DNA from: a bacterium
Lineage (GTDB): Bacteria > Elusimicrobiota > Elusimicrobia > Elusimicrobiales > UBA9959
Direction: 5' to 3'
Assembly: GCA_021845705.1 (NCBI GenBank)
Contig: JAJZVJ010000010.1
Span: 1-18,866, forward strand
Length of the DNA: 18,866 bases
Both the position numbers and the translations under genes were made by a program. Below are positions 1 to 7,886 of the stretch, one piece after another; the stretch's first letter is position 1; every line of letters begins with the position of its first letter. The notes under the pieces were generated by a model. The model was not told the DNA's origin. It searched no databases and was given only the letters and a program-made list of their open reading frames with translations.

Positions 1-1
1 A

Positions 2-1168
2 AAGATCGTTATCTCAGTTTCAAAAAAAGAGGGGAACAAGGCCGAAATAATGATAAGGGACGACGGGGCGGGAATAGACGCCGTCAAAGTGGCGGCATCG
101 GCCGCTAAACTGGGGATATCGGGCCCGGAAGCCGCGGGAAAGGCGGATCCGGCCAGGGCGGCGTCGCTAATTTTCAGGTCGGGGGTTTCCACCAGCCCCA
201 TAATAACGTCCATCTCAGGGCGGGGCCTGGGCCTTGCCATAGTGCGCGAAAAAGCGGAGCGGCTGGGCGGCACGGCGGGCGTGGAAACCGGGCCGGGAGA
301 AACCGTGTTCAGGGTAGTGCTTCCCCTGACGGTCTCCACGCTAAGGGGGATACTTGTGGAGAGCGGGGGGGAGATTTTCGCGGTACCGGTCTCCCAGGTG
401 GAAAGGGTGGCCCGCGCCGGGAAAGGGGATATCAGGACGGTCGAAGGAAAAGCAGTCGTCTCCTCCGGGGGACGGACCATGTCGCTGTCAAAACTGAGCG
501 AAGCGCTCGGCCTCGCCGAGAGCCCCCGGAGCGACGGCCGCGCCGGAGAGGGACAATTCATAGTGGCGGTCTCAGGCGCGGACAGGGCGGCCTTCCTGGT
601 GGACCGGGTGCTGATGGAGCAGGAACTCCTGGTAAAGGGGCTCGGCGGGCCGCTCGCAAAAGTGCGCGGGGCGGCCGGGGCGGCGGTGCTCGGCAGCGGC
701 AAAGTGGTAGTCCTGCTGAACATGCACGAGCTTATGGAAACCGGACTTAGAACCGGCGCGCCCGCCGGGCGCGGCGCGGCGGCGCAGCCGGCCGGGAAGC
801 ACAAAAAGACCGTTCTGGTGGCGGAGGACTCCATCACGGCAAGAACGCTCCTTAAAAATATCTTCGAGAACGCCGGCTACGAAGTAAGCACGGCCGTGGA
901 CGGCGCGGCCGCGTTCGAATTGCTGCGGTCCGTCCCCTGCGACATCGTCGTCTCCGACGTGGATATGCCGAGGATGACCGGCTTCGAGCTTACGGCCAGG
1001 ATACGGGCGGACAAGGAATTCGCCGACCTGCCGGTGGTGCTGGTCACGTCGCTGGAGTCCGACCAGGACAGGATGCGCGGCATAGACGCCGGCGCCAACG
1101 CCTATATAGTCAAAAGCAAATTCGAGCAGAACGACATACTGGACCTGATAGGGAGGCTGGCCGGATGA
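2..1168 (+). CDS. cheA: CheA-type histidine kinase with C-terminal receiver (CheA-REC hybrid), 5' end missing
   Basis: The reading frame is open from base 2, so the gene begins before the window. Visible in order are the back half of the HATPase domain, with the DDGAGID ATP-binding motif near base 59 and GRGLGLAIV (G2 box) near base 218; a CheW-like regulatory (P5) domain at about 317-760; and a receiver domain at about 808-1165. The receiver has the acidic pair (ED in VAEDS), the phosphoacceptor Asp in SDVDMP at 956-958, a conserved Thr (VTS) and the Lys in IVKS. Hpt, dimerisation and N-box regions must lie upstream. The family autophosphorylates on Hpt in response to receptor/CheW input and passes phosphate to receivers. 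A fused receiver is typical of Wsp, Frz and Chp-like pathways rather than simple flagellar CheA. It overlaps cheB by an ATGA. No receptor, CheW or CheR is in the window. Confidence 0.93.
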   Translation, partial: KIVISVSKKEGNKAEIMIRDDGAGIDAVKVAASAAKLGISGPEAAGKADPARAASLIFRSGVSTSPIITSISGRGLGLAIVREKAERLGGTAGVETGPGETVFRVVLPLTVSTLRGILVESGGEIFAVPVSQVERVARAGKGDIRTVEGKAVVSSGGRTMSLSKLSEALGLAESPRSDGRAGEGQFIVAVSGADRAAFLVDRVLMEQELLVKGLGGPLAKVRGAAGAAVLGSGKVVVLLNMHELMETGLRTGAPAGRGAAAQPAGKHKKTVLVAEDSITARTLLKNIFENAGYEVSTAVDGAAAFELLRSVPCDIVVSDVDMPRMTGFELTARIRADKEFADLPVVLVTSLESDQDRMRGIDAGANAYIVKSKFEQNDILDLIGRLAG

Positions 1169-2232
1169 TAAACGTTCTTATAGTCAACGACTCTCCCACC
1201 GCGGCGGAATTCCTGCGGGAAATACTGGGTTCGGACCCGGAGATCTCCGTGACCGGGACGGCGCGCAACGGCATAGAGGCGGTGAAGATGGCCGCCGTCA
1301 AGAAACCCGATGTAATCGCGATGGACGTGCATATGCCGGGCCTCGACGGCTTTGAGACCACGCGCAGGATAATGGAAAATACTCCCGTCCCGATAGTCAT
1401 AGTAGCGGGAAGTTCGCTCAAGGACGATGACCTGCTGGTTTTCAAGGCGGTGCAGGCCGGCGCGGTGGCCAGCGTGCGCGCGCCGTCCGGTTTTTCGGCG
1501 CCGGAACACGCCAGGCAGGCGGCGGAACTGGTGAGCACCATAAAGACCATGGCGGAGGTTAAGGTGGTAAAACGCTGGTCCCGCGTTATCGCGCGCCCCG
1601 CCGCCGGTATTTCCGCGCCGGCAAAATTGGCGGTGACGCGGCCCGGGATAATAGAACTGGTGGCCATAGGCGCCTCCACCGGAGGCCCTGTGGTACTCCA
1701 GGCCATTCTTTCCCGGCTGCCAGCGGGCCTTTCCGCGCCGATCGTGGTAGTACAACACATGTCGCCGGGGTTCATAGAGAGTTTCGCCAAATGGCTGGGC
1801 GAATCCGCCTCGTTAAAGGTGAGCATTGCCTCCCACGAAGAAACCGCCCTGCCGGGGCATGTCTACGTGGCGCCGGAAGGGCGGCATCTTACGGTGGGGA
1901 GAGGGCCGTTGATGCGGCTTGTGGACGGCGAGCCGGAGAACGGTATGCGCCCGTCGGTTTCAAGGCTTTTCCGTTCCGTAGCGGAAGATTTCGGAAAAAA
2001 CTCGGCGGGGATACTGCTCACCGGCATGGGCGAGGACGGCGCGAAGGGACTTAAAACAATGCGGGACGCGGGCGCCGTCACCATAGCGCAGGATGAAGAA
2101 ACTTCGCTTATAAACGGCATGCCGGGCGCGGCTGTCAGGACCGGGGCGGCGGCCTATGTGCTTCCGCCGGAGGGAATAGCAGCGGCTATTTCGGCGCTTG
2201 CGCCGGATAAAACTACAGGAGGATCCGTATGA
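1165..2232 (+). CDS. cheB: CheB-type protein-glutamate methylesterase with degenerate receiver
   Basis: This 355-residue protein has an N-terminal receiver (about 1-125) and a C-terminal CheB esterase domain (about 165-350). The esterase triad is visible: Ser in GASTGGP, His in VVQHMSP and Asp in GMGEDG. It should remove methyl groups from glutamates of chemoreceptors at the inner membrane. The receiver keeps the phosphoacceptor D54 but has N8-D9 instead of two acids, A81 where Ser/Thr is expected, and A106 (VRAP) where the conserved Lys is expected. From memory, WspF-type CheB proteins also begin with a VND motif and lack this lysine. The start overlaps cheA by ATGA and is preceded by an AGGGAGG-like ribosome site near 1149-1156. 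Regulation by phosphorylation may be weak, absent or altered. Confidence 0.95.
   Translation: MINVLIVNDSPTAAEFLREILGSDPEISVTGTARNGIEAVKMAAVKKPDVIAMDVHMPGLDGFETTRRIMENTPVPIVIVAGSSLKDDDLLVFKAVQAGAVASVRAPSGFSAPEHARQAAELVSTIKTMAEVKVVKRWSRVIARPAAGISAPAKLAVTRPGIIELVAIGASTGGPVVLQAILSRLPAGLSAPIVVVQHMSPGFIESFAKWLGESASLKVSIASHEETALPGHVYVAPEGRHLTVGRGPLMRLVDGEPENGMRPSVSRLFRSVAEDFGKNSAGILLTGMGEDGAKGLKTMRDAGAVTIAQDEETSLINGMPGAAVRTGAAAYVLPPEGIAAAISALAPDKTTGGSV
2217..2223 (+). promoter_or_regulatory. Strong Shine-Dalgarno for the hybrid kinase
   Basis: AGGAGGA lies inside the end of cheB, 5 nt before the ATG at 2229. It fixes that start, so translation does not depend only on coupling through the ATGA overlap. 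Confidence 0.8.
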
Positions 2233-4385
2233 AGCAGGAAACAGACATACTTGTGGTGGAAGACAGCCCCACGCAGGCCGAACTGACCAGGAACATACTT
2301 GAAAAAGAAAAATACGGGGTTTTTTGCGCCGAGAACGGCGACAAGGCGCTAAGAATGCTGAAAGAGCGCCGGTTCGGCATCATACTTAGCGATATAGAAA
2401 TGCCAGGGATGAACGGCTATGAGTTCTGCCGGAAGGTCAAGGACGACCCGGCCACAAAGAATATACCCTTAATTTTGCTGACCAGGCTTACGGACCCGGG
2501 CGATATTATCACCGGGCTGGAATGCGGGGCCGACAATTTTGTGACCAAGCCTTTTAAACCCGCTTACCTCCTGTCCTGGATAAAACACCATCTTGTGAAC
2601 ATGGAACTGCGAAAGACCGGCGGCGCCCAGGTCGGCCTGGAATTCTATTTCGCGGGACGCAAGCATTTCCTGGCCCCGGATAGGATGCATATCCTCGACA
2701 TACTGCTTTCCACTTATGAGGCCGCCGTACAGAAGAACAGGGAGCTCGGGAAAGCGCAGCAGGAGCTGGAACTGATCAACAGCACCCTTGAGGCGAAGGT
2801 GGAGGAGAGGACGGCGGGGCTCAGCCGGGAAATACAGGCGCGCACCAAGGCCGAGGAAGACCTGCGCGCCGCCAGGCAGCGCGAGGATATGGTGCTGCAT
2901 ACCCTGCCGATGGCGTTCTTTTACGCGAAGCGGGAAAAAGACAAACTGGTGCTGGAATGGTTGAGCGAAGGCGTGGAAAAAGTGTGCGGGTTCAAACCCC
3001 CTGAATTTCTGAAGACCCCGGACCTGTGGTTCACCCGCATACACCCGGAGGACAAAGAGAGGGTTCTGTCCGATCTAGCCGGTCTTTGGAAAACCGGTAC
3101 GCTGGACACCGAATACCGCTGGCAGGCCGCCGGAGAAGAATACCGCTGGTTCCTGCTCAGCGCCGGCGCTTCCGACGGCCGCGCGAACGGCCTGATGCTG
3201 GATATTTCTGAACGGAAAGTGCTGGAAGTGCAGTTAAGGCAGGCGCAGAAGATGGAAGCCGTCGGCAGGCTGGCAGGCGGCATCGCGCATGATTTCAACA
3301 ACCTGCTCACAGCCATAGAGGGCTATACGGGGTTCCTGCTGAAGAGCCTGGCGCCCGAAGACAAAAGGCGTAACGACGCCGTAGAGATCAAGAAAGCCGC
3401 GGAAAGAGCCGCCTCGCTGACCAAGCAGCTTTTGATGTTCAGCCGCCGGCAAATATCCCAGCCGCGGGTGCTGGACTGCAACGCTGCTATCGGCGAAACA
3501 CAGAAGATGCTGCAACGGCTTATCGGCGGAAATATAAACCTGACGCTAGATCTGGCGAACGAGATATGCCGGATAAGAGCGGACGCGGGGCTGGTGGAAC
3601 AGGTAATAATGAACCTGGTAGTCAACGCCAGGGACGCCATGCCCAGGGGCGGCGGGGTGACCATAAAGACGGAAAATGTGGAACTCGACGAAAAATATTC
3701 CCGGATGCATATGGAAGTGCGCCCCGGCCCCCATGTTATGATCTCTGTAACGGATACGGGCTCGGGGATCCCGCCGGAAGTGATACCCCATATATTCGAA
3801 CCGTTCTTCACTACTAAAGAGGCGGGCAAAGGCACGGGGCTGGGCCTGGCTACGGTTTACGGCATAGTCAAACAAAGCGGCGGGAATATTTATGTGTACA
3901 GCGAGCCCGGCATGGGGACCACTTTCAAAATATATCTGCCGCGGGTAATGGAGGAAGTCGAAACCGCGGCCGCCCCGGCCCGGCCCAGGGCACTGAGCGG
4001 TACGGAGACCATCCTGCTGGTGGAGGACGACGACAACGTACGCGGGGTCGCCCTGCGCATCCTTCGCGAAAAAGGCTACACGGTGCTGGAAGCCCGCGAC
4101 CCCGGAGAAGCCGCCAAGCTCTGCGAGAGCAGCGCCGAAAAAATAAACCTGATCCTGACCGACACCGTTATGCCCGGAATGAGCGGCTATGAGTTTTACG
4201 ACATGATCTCTAAACTCCGGCCCGGAATAAAAGTTATATTTATGTCCGGCTACACCAACACGGAACTCAGCTACGCCCGCCCGGGGGACGAAAAACTGCC
4301 TTTCATCCAGAAGCCTTTCAGCGCGGACGGCCTGGCCGGGAAGGTGCGGGAAGTCCTGGATTCGCTGGAGACGGTCAGGGCGTAA
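2229..4385 (+). CDS. Hybrid sensor histidine kinase, REC-coiled coil-PAS-HisKA-HATPase-REC
   Basis: The protein has 718 residues. Receiver 1 (about 5-125) has ED, D55 (SDIEMP), Thr (LLTRL) and Lys (VTKPF). A helical segment with heptad character follows (about 165-215), then a PAS domain (about 218-332) ending in LDISERK. The HisKA H-box is GGIAHDFNNLL with phosphoacceptor H354. The HATPase has DTGSGIP and GTGLGLATVYG motifs, and receiver 2 (about 592-712) has VEDDD, D645, Ser (FMSG) and Lys (IQKPF). There is no transmembrane segment, so it is probably cytoplasmic. Both receivers look able to be phosphorylated, making it a possible phosphorelay node that takes phosphate from CheA on receiver 1 and adds a PAS-sensed input. 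It overlaps cheB by ATGA and is 6 nt from the cyclase gene. Ligand and targets cannot be read from sequence. Confidence 0.93.
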   Translation: MKQETDILVVEDSPTQAELTRNILEKEKYGVFCAENGDKALRMLKERRFGIILSDIEMPGMNGYEFCRKVKDDPATKNIPLILLTRLTDPGDIITGLECGADNFVTKPFKPAYLLSWIKHHLVNMELRKTGGAQVGLEFYFAGRKHFLAPDRMHILDILLSTYEAAVQKNRELGKAQQELELINSTLEAKVEERTAGLSREIQARTKAEEDLRAARQREDMVLHTLPMAFFYAKREKDKLVLEWLSEGVEKVCGFKPPEFLKTPDLWFTRIHPEDKERVLSDLAGLWKTGTLDTEYRWQAAGEEYRWFLLSAGASDGRANGLMLDISERKVLEVQLRQAQKMEAVGRLAGGIAHDFNNLLTAIEGYTGFLLKSLAPEDKRRNDAVEIKKAAERAASLTKQLLMFSRRQISQPRVLDCNAAIGETQKMLQRLIGGNINLTLDLANEICRIRADAGLVEQVIMNLVVNARDAMPRGGGVTIKTENVELDEKYSRMHMEVRPGPHVMISVTDTGSGIPPEVIPHIFEPFFTTKEAGKGTGLGLATVYGIVKQSGGNIYVYSEPGMGTTFKIYLPRVMEEVETAAAPARPRALSGTETILLVEDDDNVRGVALRILREKGYTVLEARDPGEAAKLCESSAEKINLILTDTVMPGMSGYEFYDMISKLRPGIKVIFMSGYTNTELSYARPGDEKLPFIQKPFSADGLAGKVREVLDSLETVRA

Positions 4386-4391
4386 GCTGCT

Positions 4392-5558
4392 ATGAGGATA
4401 CTGATCGTGGACGACAGCAGGATGAACCTGGACATTCTCCGCAGGAATCTGCTGGGTGAGGGGGCGGAAGTCCTGGAGGCCGAAGACGGTCTCAGGGCCC
4501 TCGAATTACTGAAAACATCGAAACCGGACGCCATAGTTTCAGACATACTCATGCCTAACATGGACGGCTATAGCTTATGCCGGGCCGTGCGCGCCGACCC
4601 CGGCCTGAAAGACATCCCGTTCATCATCTACACCAGCACGTATATTTCCCCGGAAGACGAAGCGTTGGCCGGGCGCTGCGGCGCGGATAAATATTTACAG
4701 AAGCCGGCCCCTTTCCCGGAGCTTTTAAACGCCATCAACGGCATTATCAATGACAAAGCCGGCAGTAGGCGCGCCGAGCCCGCGCCGCCGAGCGAAGAAG
4801 CCGTGCTAAAACAATACAGCCAGGTCCTGGTCAGGAAACTGGAGAAAAAAAATCTTGAACTTCAGCAACGCGGCGAAGCTCTGCTGCGCCTGGCGACATT
4901 AAGGGACACTTTCGGCTATTTCGCTACCCCGGAAGTGGCGGATTTCGTCATGTCTCACCCGCTGGATTACTGGAAGCGCTGCGAACGCAGGGTCCTGACC
5001 GTGCTTTTCGCCGACATCAGGCAGTTTACCCCGTACATGGAGTCCTCCAGCCCGGAAGAGGCTATCGCCGCAATTACCGGCATATTCGAGCATGTGGACG
5101 AGGCTGTGCGCCTTGAAGGCGGTATCCTGAATAAATTCATGGGGGATGGGATACTGGCTATTTTCGGGGCGCCGCTGGAAAACAAAGACCACGCCGCCTC
5201 CGCGGCCAGGGCCGCCCTGCGGATGAGGAAATTGGCCGAAATACCGGACAAGGCGCGTGCCCGCGCCGGCCTGCGGCCGCTCCGGCTGGGAATAGGGATA
5301 AACACCGGCGAGGCCGTAGCCGGCTGCATAGGGACAAAAGCGCGCACGGAATACACCGTTATAGGCCACACGGTCAACGTTGGGGCGCGCATACAGCAGC
5401 TAGCGGAGCCCGGCCAGATACTGCTGGGCCCCGGCACCGCGAAGCTGCTCGGAGAGGGTTTCAGGCTGAAAAGCAGGGGAGGCGAGAACCTGCGCGGGGT
5501 AGCGCAGCCGGTAGAGCTGTGGGAACTGCTGGAAACCGCTCCCGCCGCCAAAGTATGA
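4392..5558 (+). CDS. Receiver-linked class III adenylate/guanylate cyclase
   Basis: The protein has 388 residues. An N-terminal receiver (about 1-122) keeps DD, D51 (SDILMP), T81 and K104 (LQKP), so it should accept phosphate. A linker with coiled-coil character (about 135-170) leads to a class III cyclase domain (about 190-380). Metal aspartates are D208 (FADIRQF) and D252 (FMGDG); transition-state residues are N329 and R333 in TVNVGAR. K248 and T322 occupy the base-selecting positions and match the Lys/Thr pair of bacterial adenylate cyclases such as CyaB1, so cAMP is the likely product. The usual IGDTVN motif reads IGHTVN (H326). It lies 6 nt after the hybrid kinase with no good Shine-Dalgarno, suggesting coupling. 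As last gene of the operon it is the likely output. Guanylate cyclase activity is less likely. Confidence 0.92.
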   Translation: MRILIVDDSRMNLDILRRNLLGEGAEVLEAEDGLRALELLKTSKPDAIVSDILMPNMDGYSLCRAVRADPGLKDIPFIIYTSTYISPEDEALAGRCGADKYLQKPAPFPELLNAINGIINDKAGSRRAEPAPPSEEAVLKQYSQVLVRKLEKKNLELQQRGEALLRLATLRDTFGYFATPEVADFVMSHPLDYWKRCERRVLTVLFADIRQFTPYMESSSPEEAIAAITGIFEHVDEAVRLEGGILNKFMGDGILAIFGAPLENKDHAASAARAALRMRKLAEIPDKARARAGLRPLRLGIGINTGEAVAGCIGTKARTEYTVIGHTVNVGARIQQLAEPGQILLGPGTAKLLGEGFRLKSRGGENLRGVAQPVELWELLETAPAAKV

Positions 5559-5562
5559 GCAA

Positions 5563-7830
5563 CTAGTTCCTCATCACGTATTCAAGGTACTTCCTGTAGA
5601 TCGTGATCGCGCGGTCGGACGAGCGGAACACGGGCAGGCCCTGCGCGGCGGCGTAGGCGCAGTAGGGCTCGTAGATAGTGCCGGCAGCCACGCAGAAGAG
5701 GAGCGGCTTGCGCGCTTCCCTGGCTGCCCCGGCCGCTTCTTTAAGGAAAGATCTGTCCAGCTCGTCCGGCCAGCCGGCGCCCTTCGGCAGGGTGTTCATG
5801 GCCGGCGTGAGCGGGACCATGGAGACCACGGCCCCGGAAAACTCTTCGGAAGCGAGCGCGGCTTTTATAATGCCGCCTATGGCGCCGTCACTCGCCATCG
5901 GCGTTATGTCCAGCGGGTTCTTGGCGTCCACGATAGTATCAAGCTTGAATTCCTTCAGGGTTTTGCCCATGGCGGCCGCGAGGGAGGGGCTCATCTCGGC
6001 GGTAACCCGGCCCGCCACGCCGTCGGCCATCCCCGCGGCCTCGAAGCCGGCGTTGCTGAGAAAGAAAGTATTGCCGTGCTTTATCTCCAGGTCGGCGAAG
6101 AAGCAGGCCATGGCCGCCAGGTCGTTAAAATCGTCGAAAGTTTCCGCCACCAGGGCGCCCGCTTTCTCCATTATCAGGCGGGTCACAAGATAGTCCCCGG
6201 CTATGGAGGCGGTATGCCCCATCACGGCCTTCTGCCCGGTGGCCGTGCGGCCGGCTTTATAGAGGACGACCTGCTTCCCCTTCGAGCGGGCCTTCTCTAT
6301 GGTCCGCGCCAGCGCCAGCCCGTCGCCGGGCTTGAAGCCCTCCATATAAACAAGTATCACCTTCAGGCCGTCCTCGTCGGCGAGGCGCTCCACGTAATCC
6401 GGCACGGTCACGTCCTGCTGGTTGCCTACGGTCACGCTGTAGGCGGGCTTCAGCCAGGGCATCTTGCTTATGGTGGAGATCACGAAAGCGCCGCTCTGGC
6501 TGACGAAAGCGGTGCGCGAATTATAAGGATTGCTCCCGAGCGGGTGCGCCAGCTTGTACTCGGGGATGAACAGCGTGTTTATTTTGGCCTCGTTCAGTAC
6601 TATACCGAGGGAATTGCCGCCGGAAAGCGCGAAATCCGGGTTCTTCTCCCGCGCGCGGGCTATAGCTTCCACCACGTTGCGGCCTATGTCCTCGGAGCCG
6701 GCCTTCTCGCCCATGCCGCCGGAAATAAGCACTACGCCGTTGACCTTCCCCGACTCGCCGGCCTCGGCCAGAACGCGCGGGACCTCCGGCGAAGGGACGG
6801 CCACCACGTACATATCTATTTTCTCGGGCAGGCCGGCGGGCGACGGGAAACACTTAACGCCGTCGATCTCCGCCACGCCCTCCTTTACGATGTAGGTCCT
6901 TTCTTTCGGGAACCCGGCCTTAAGGATATTGCCCAGGATTATCCGGGCCATGTTCATTTTTGTTTCGCTTACGCCCACGACCGCGGCGGCGCGCGTGTGC
7001 AGCAGGCCGTTCACGCCGTTCCTGGAAGGCCTGGCGCGCGGAGGCGTCTTCACGGCGGGCCGGAAACGCAGCACGCCGTCCAGCGCCGTCAGGCGGCCTT
7101 TTGCCGCGGCCAGCGGGTTTATCTCCAGTTCCTCTATGGCCCACTCGCTGCCGCCGCCGTCGCGGAAATATTTCATAAGGTGGGCGAAACCTTCGAGCCA
7201 TTTTAACATCTCGCCGTCCTGCACCAGGCGGCGGCCGCCGCGCACGCCGCCGGAAACGTAGTTCCAGACCCAGCTGCTTTCAAGGAACGCTTCCCAGGGC
7301 TTGTTGTTAAAAGCCAGTTCCACCGGCATCACGGAAGGGGCAAGCCCGGGCCTGAGGGACTTTATGAGCCCCTCGGCGTTGGTTCCGCCCGGGCCAAGGG
7401 TTATTACCGGGCCGAAGGCGGCGTCGGCGCGCGCGCCGAGCAGCAGTTCCTCGCCCAGCGCGAACGCGGAATGCGGCAGGAACTCTATCGCCATGAAAGC
7501 CTCGGCTTCCGGGAACCTGGCGGCCATGGCTTTAAGCGCGTCTTCCAGCGCCGCGGCGGTCTTGTCCGCCACTTTAACCCCGCCGGACTCCGTCTTATGC
7601 AGCGTTTTCGACGAGACGAGCTTAAGGACCACCTTCCCGCCGGAAAGGCGCGAGGCCGCGTCGGCGGAAGCGGCGGCGGCGTCGAACCCGGCGGCGGGGT
7701 AAAGAATATATTTAGGGACCTCGAGCCCCGCAAGTTCCAGGACCCGGTATACTTCCGGCTCGCTCAGGCTCGCACGTTTCTCAGCGGCGGCCGCCGCGAT
7801 GATCTTTTCTATGGCTTCAAAATTTTCCAT
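5563..7830 (-). CDS. ADP-forming acyl-CoA (acetyl-CoA) synthetase, fused beta-alpha
   Basis: The protein has 755 residues from an ATG at 7830 that sits 6 nt after GGAGG. The N-terminal part (about 1-250) is an ATP-grasp beta domain containing LHKTESGGV, with H78 at the beta-subunit phosphohistidine position. The rest (about 270-755) is the alpha part: a CoA-binding Rossmann domain (AAAVVGVSETK) and ligase domains with GHTASIAGD, whose H539 matches the alpha phosphohistidine. With both histidines present it should make ATP and an organic acid from acyl-CoA, ADP and phosphate, or run in reverse. Fused members I recall usually have alpha first, so the order here is the less common one. No GNAT domain is attached, so it is not a Pat-type lysine acetyltransferase. 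It follows the PfkB kinase gene by 56 nt, probably in one transcript. The acyl substrate is not certain. Confidence 0.9.
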   Translation of the reverse strand: MENFEAIEKIIAAAAAEKRASLSEPEVYRVLELAGLEVPKYILYPAAGFDAAAASADAASRLSGGKVVLKLVSSKTLHKTESGGVKVADKTAAALEDALKAMAARFPEAEAFMAIEFLPHSAFALGEELLLGARADAAFGPVITLGPGGTNAEGLIKSLRPGLAPSVMPVELAFNNKPWEAFLESSWVWNYVSGGVRGGRRLVQDGEMLKWLEGFAHLMKYFRDGGGSEWAIEELEINPLAAAKGRLTALDGVLRFRPAVKTPPRARPSRNGVNGLLHTRAAAVVGVSETKMNMARIILGNILKAGFPKERTYIVKEGVAEIDGVKCFPSPAGLPEKIDMYVVAVPSPEVPRVLAEAGESGKVNGVVLISGGMGEKAGSEDIGRNVVEAIARAREKNPDFALSGGNSLGIVLNEAKINTLFIPEYKLAHPLGSNPYNSRTAFVSQSGAFVISTISKMPWLKPAYSVTVGNQQDVTVPDYVERLADEDGLKVILVYMEGFKPGDGLALARTIEKARSKGKQVVLYKAGRTATGQKAVMGHTASIAGDYLVTRLIMEKAGALVAETFDDFNDLAAMACFFADLEIKHGNTFFLSNAGFEAAGMADGVAGRVTAEMSPSLAAAMGKTLKEFKLDTIVDAKNPLDITPMASDGAIGGIIKAALASEEFSGAVVSMVPLTPAMNTLPKGAGWPDELDRSFLKEAAGAAREARKPLLFCVAAGTIYEPYCAYAAAQGLPVFRSSDRAITIYRKYLEYVMRN

Positions 7831-7835
7831 GTTTT

Positions 7836-7841
7836 TCCTCC
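7836..7841 (-). promoter_or_regulatory. Shine-Dalgarno deciding the acyl-CoA synthetase start
   Basis: On the minus strand GGAGGA ends just before AAAAC and the ATG at 7830. The reading frame is open further upstream to a TTG at 7971, but that extension overlaps the kinase gene and has no family resemblance. Confidence 0.8.
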
Positions 7842-7886
7842 GGCGGTACTGGAGCCTTCCGGCGCGGGAATTCCGCGGGCTAACCC

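Noticed and set aside
6076..7206. Long 376-codon + strand reading frame
   Set aside because: It is antisense to the acyl-CoA synthetase gene, which has complete family motifs. The frame is a by-product of G+C-rich codon bias, as are many other antisense frames in the window.
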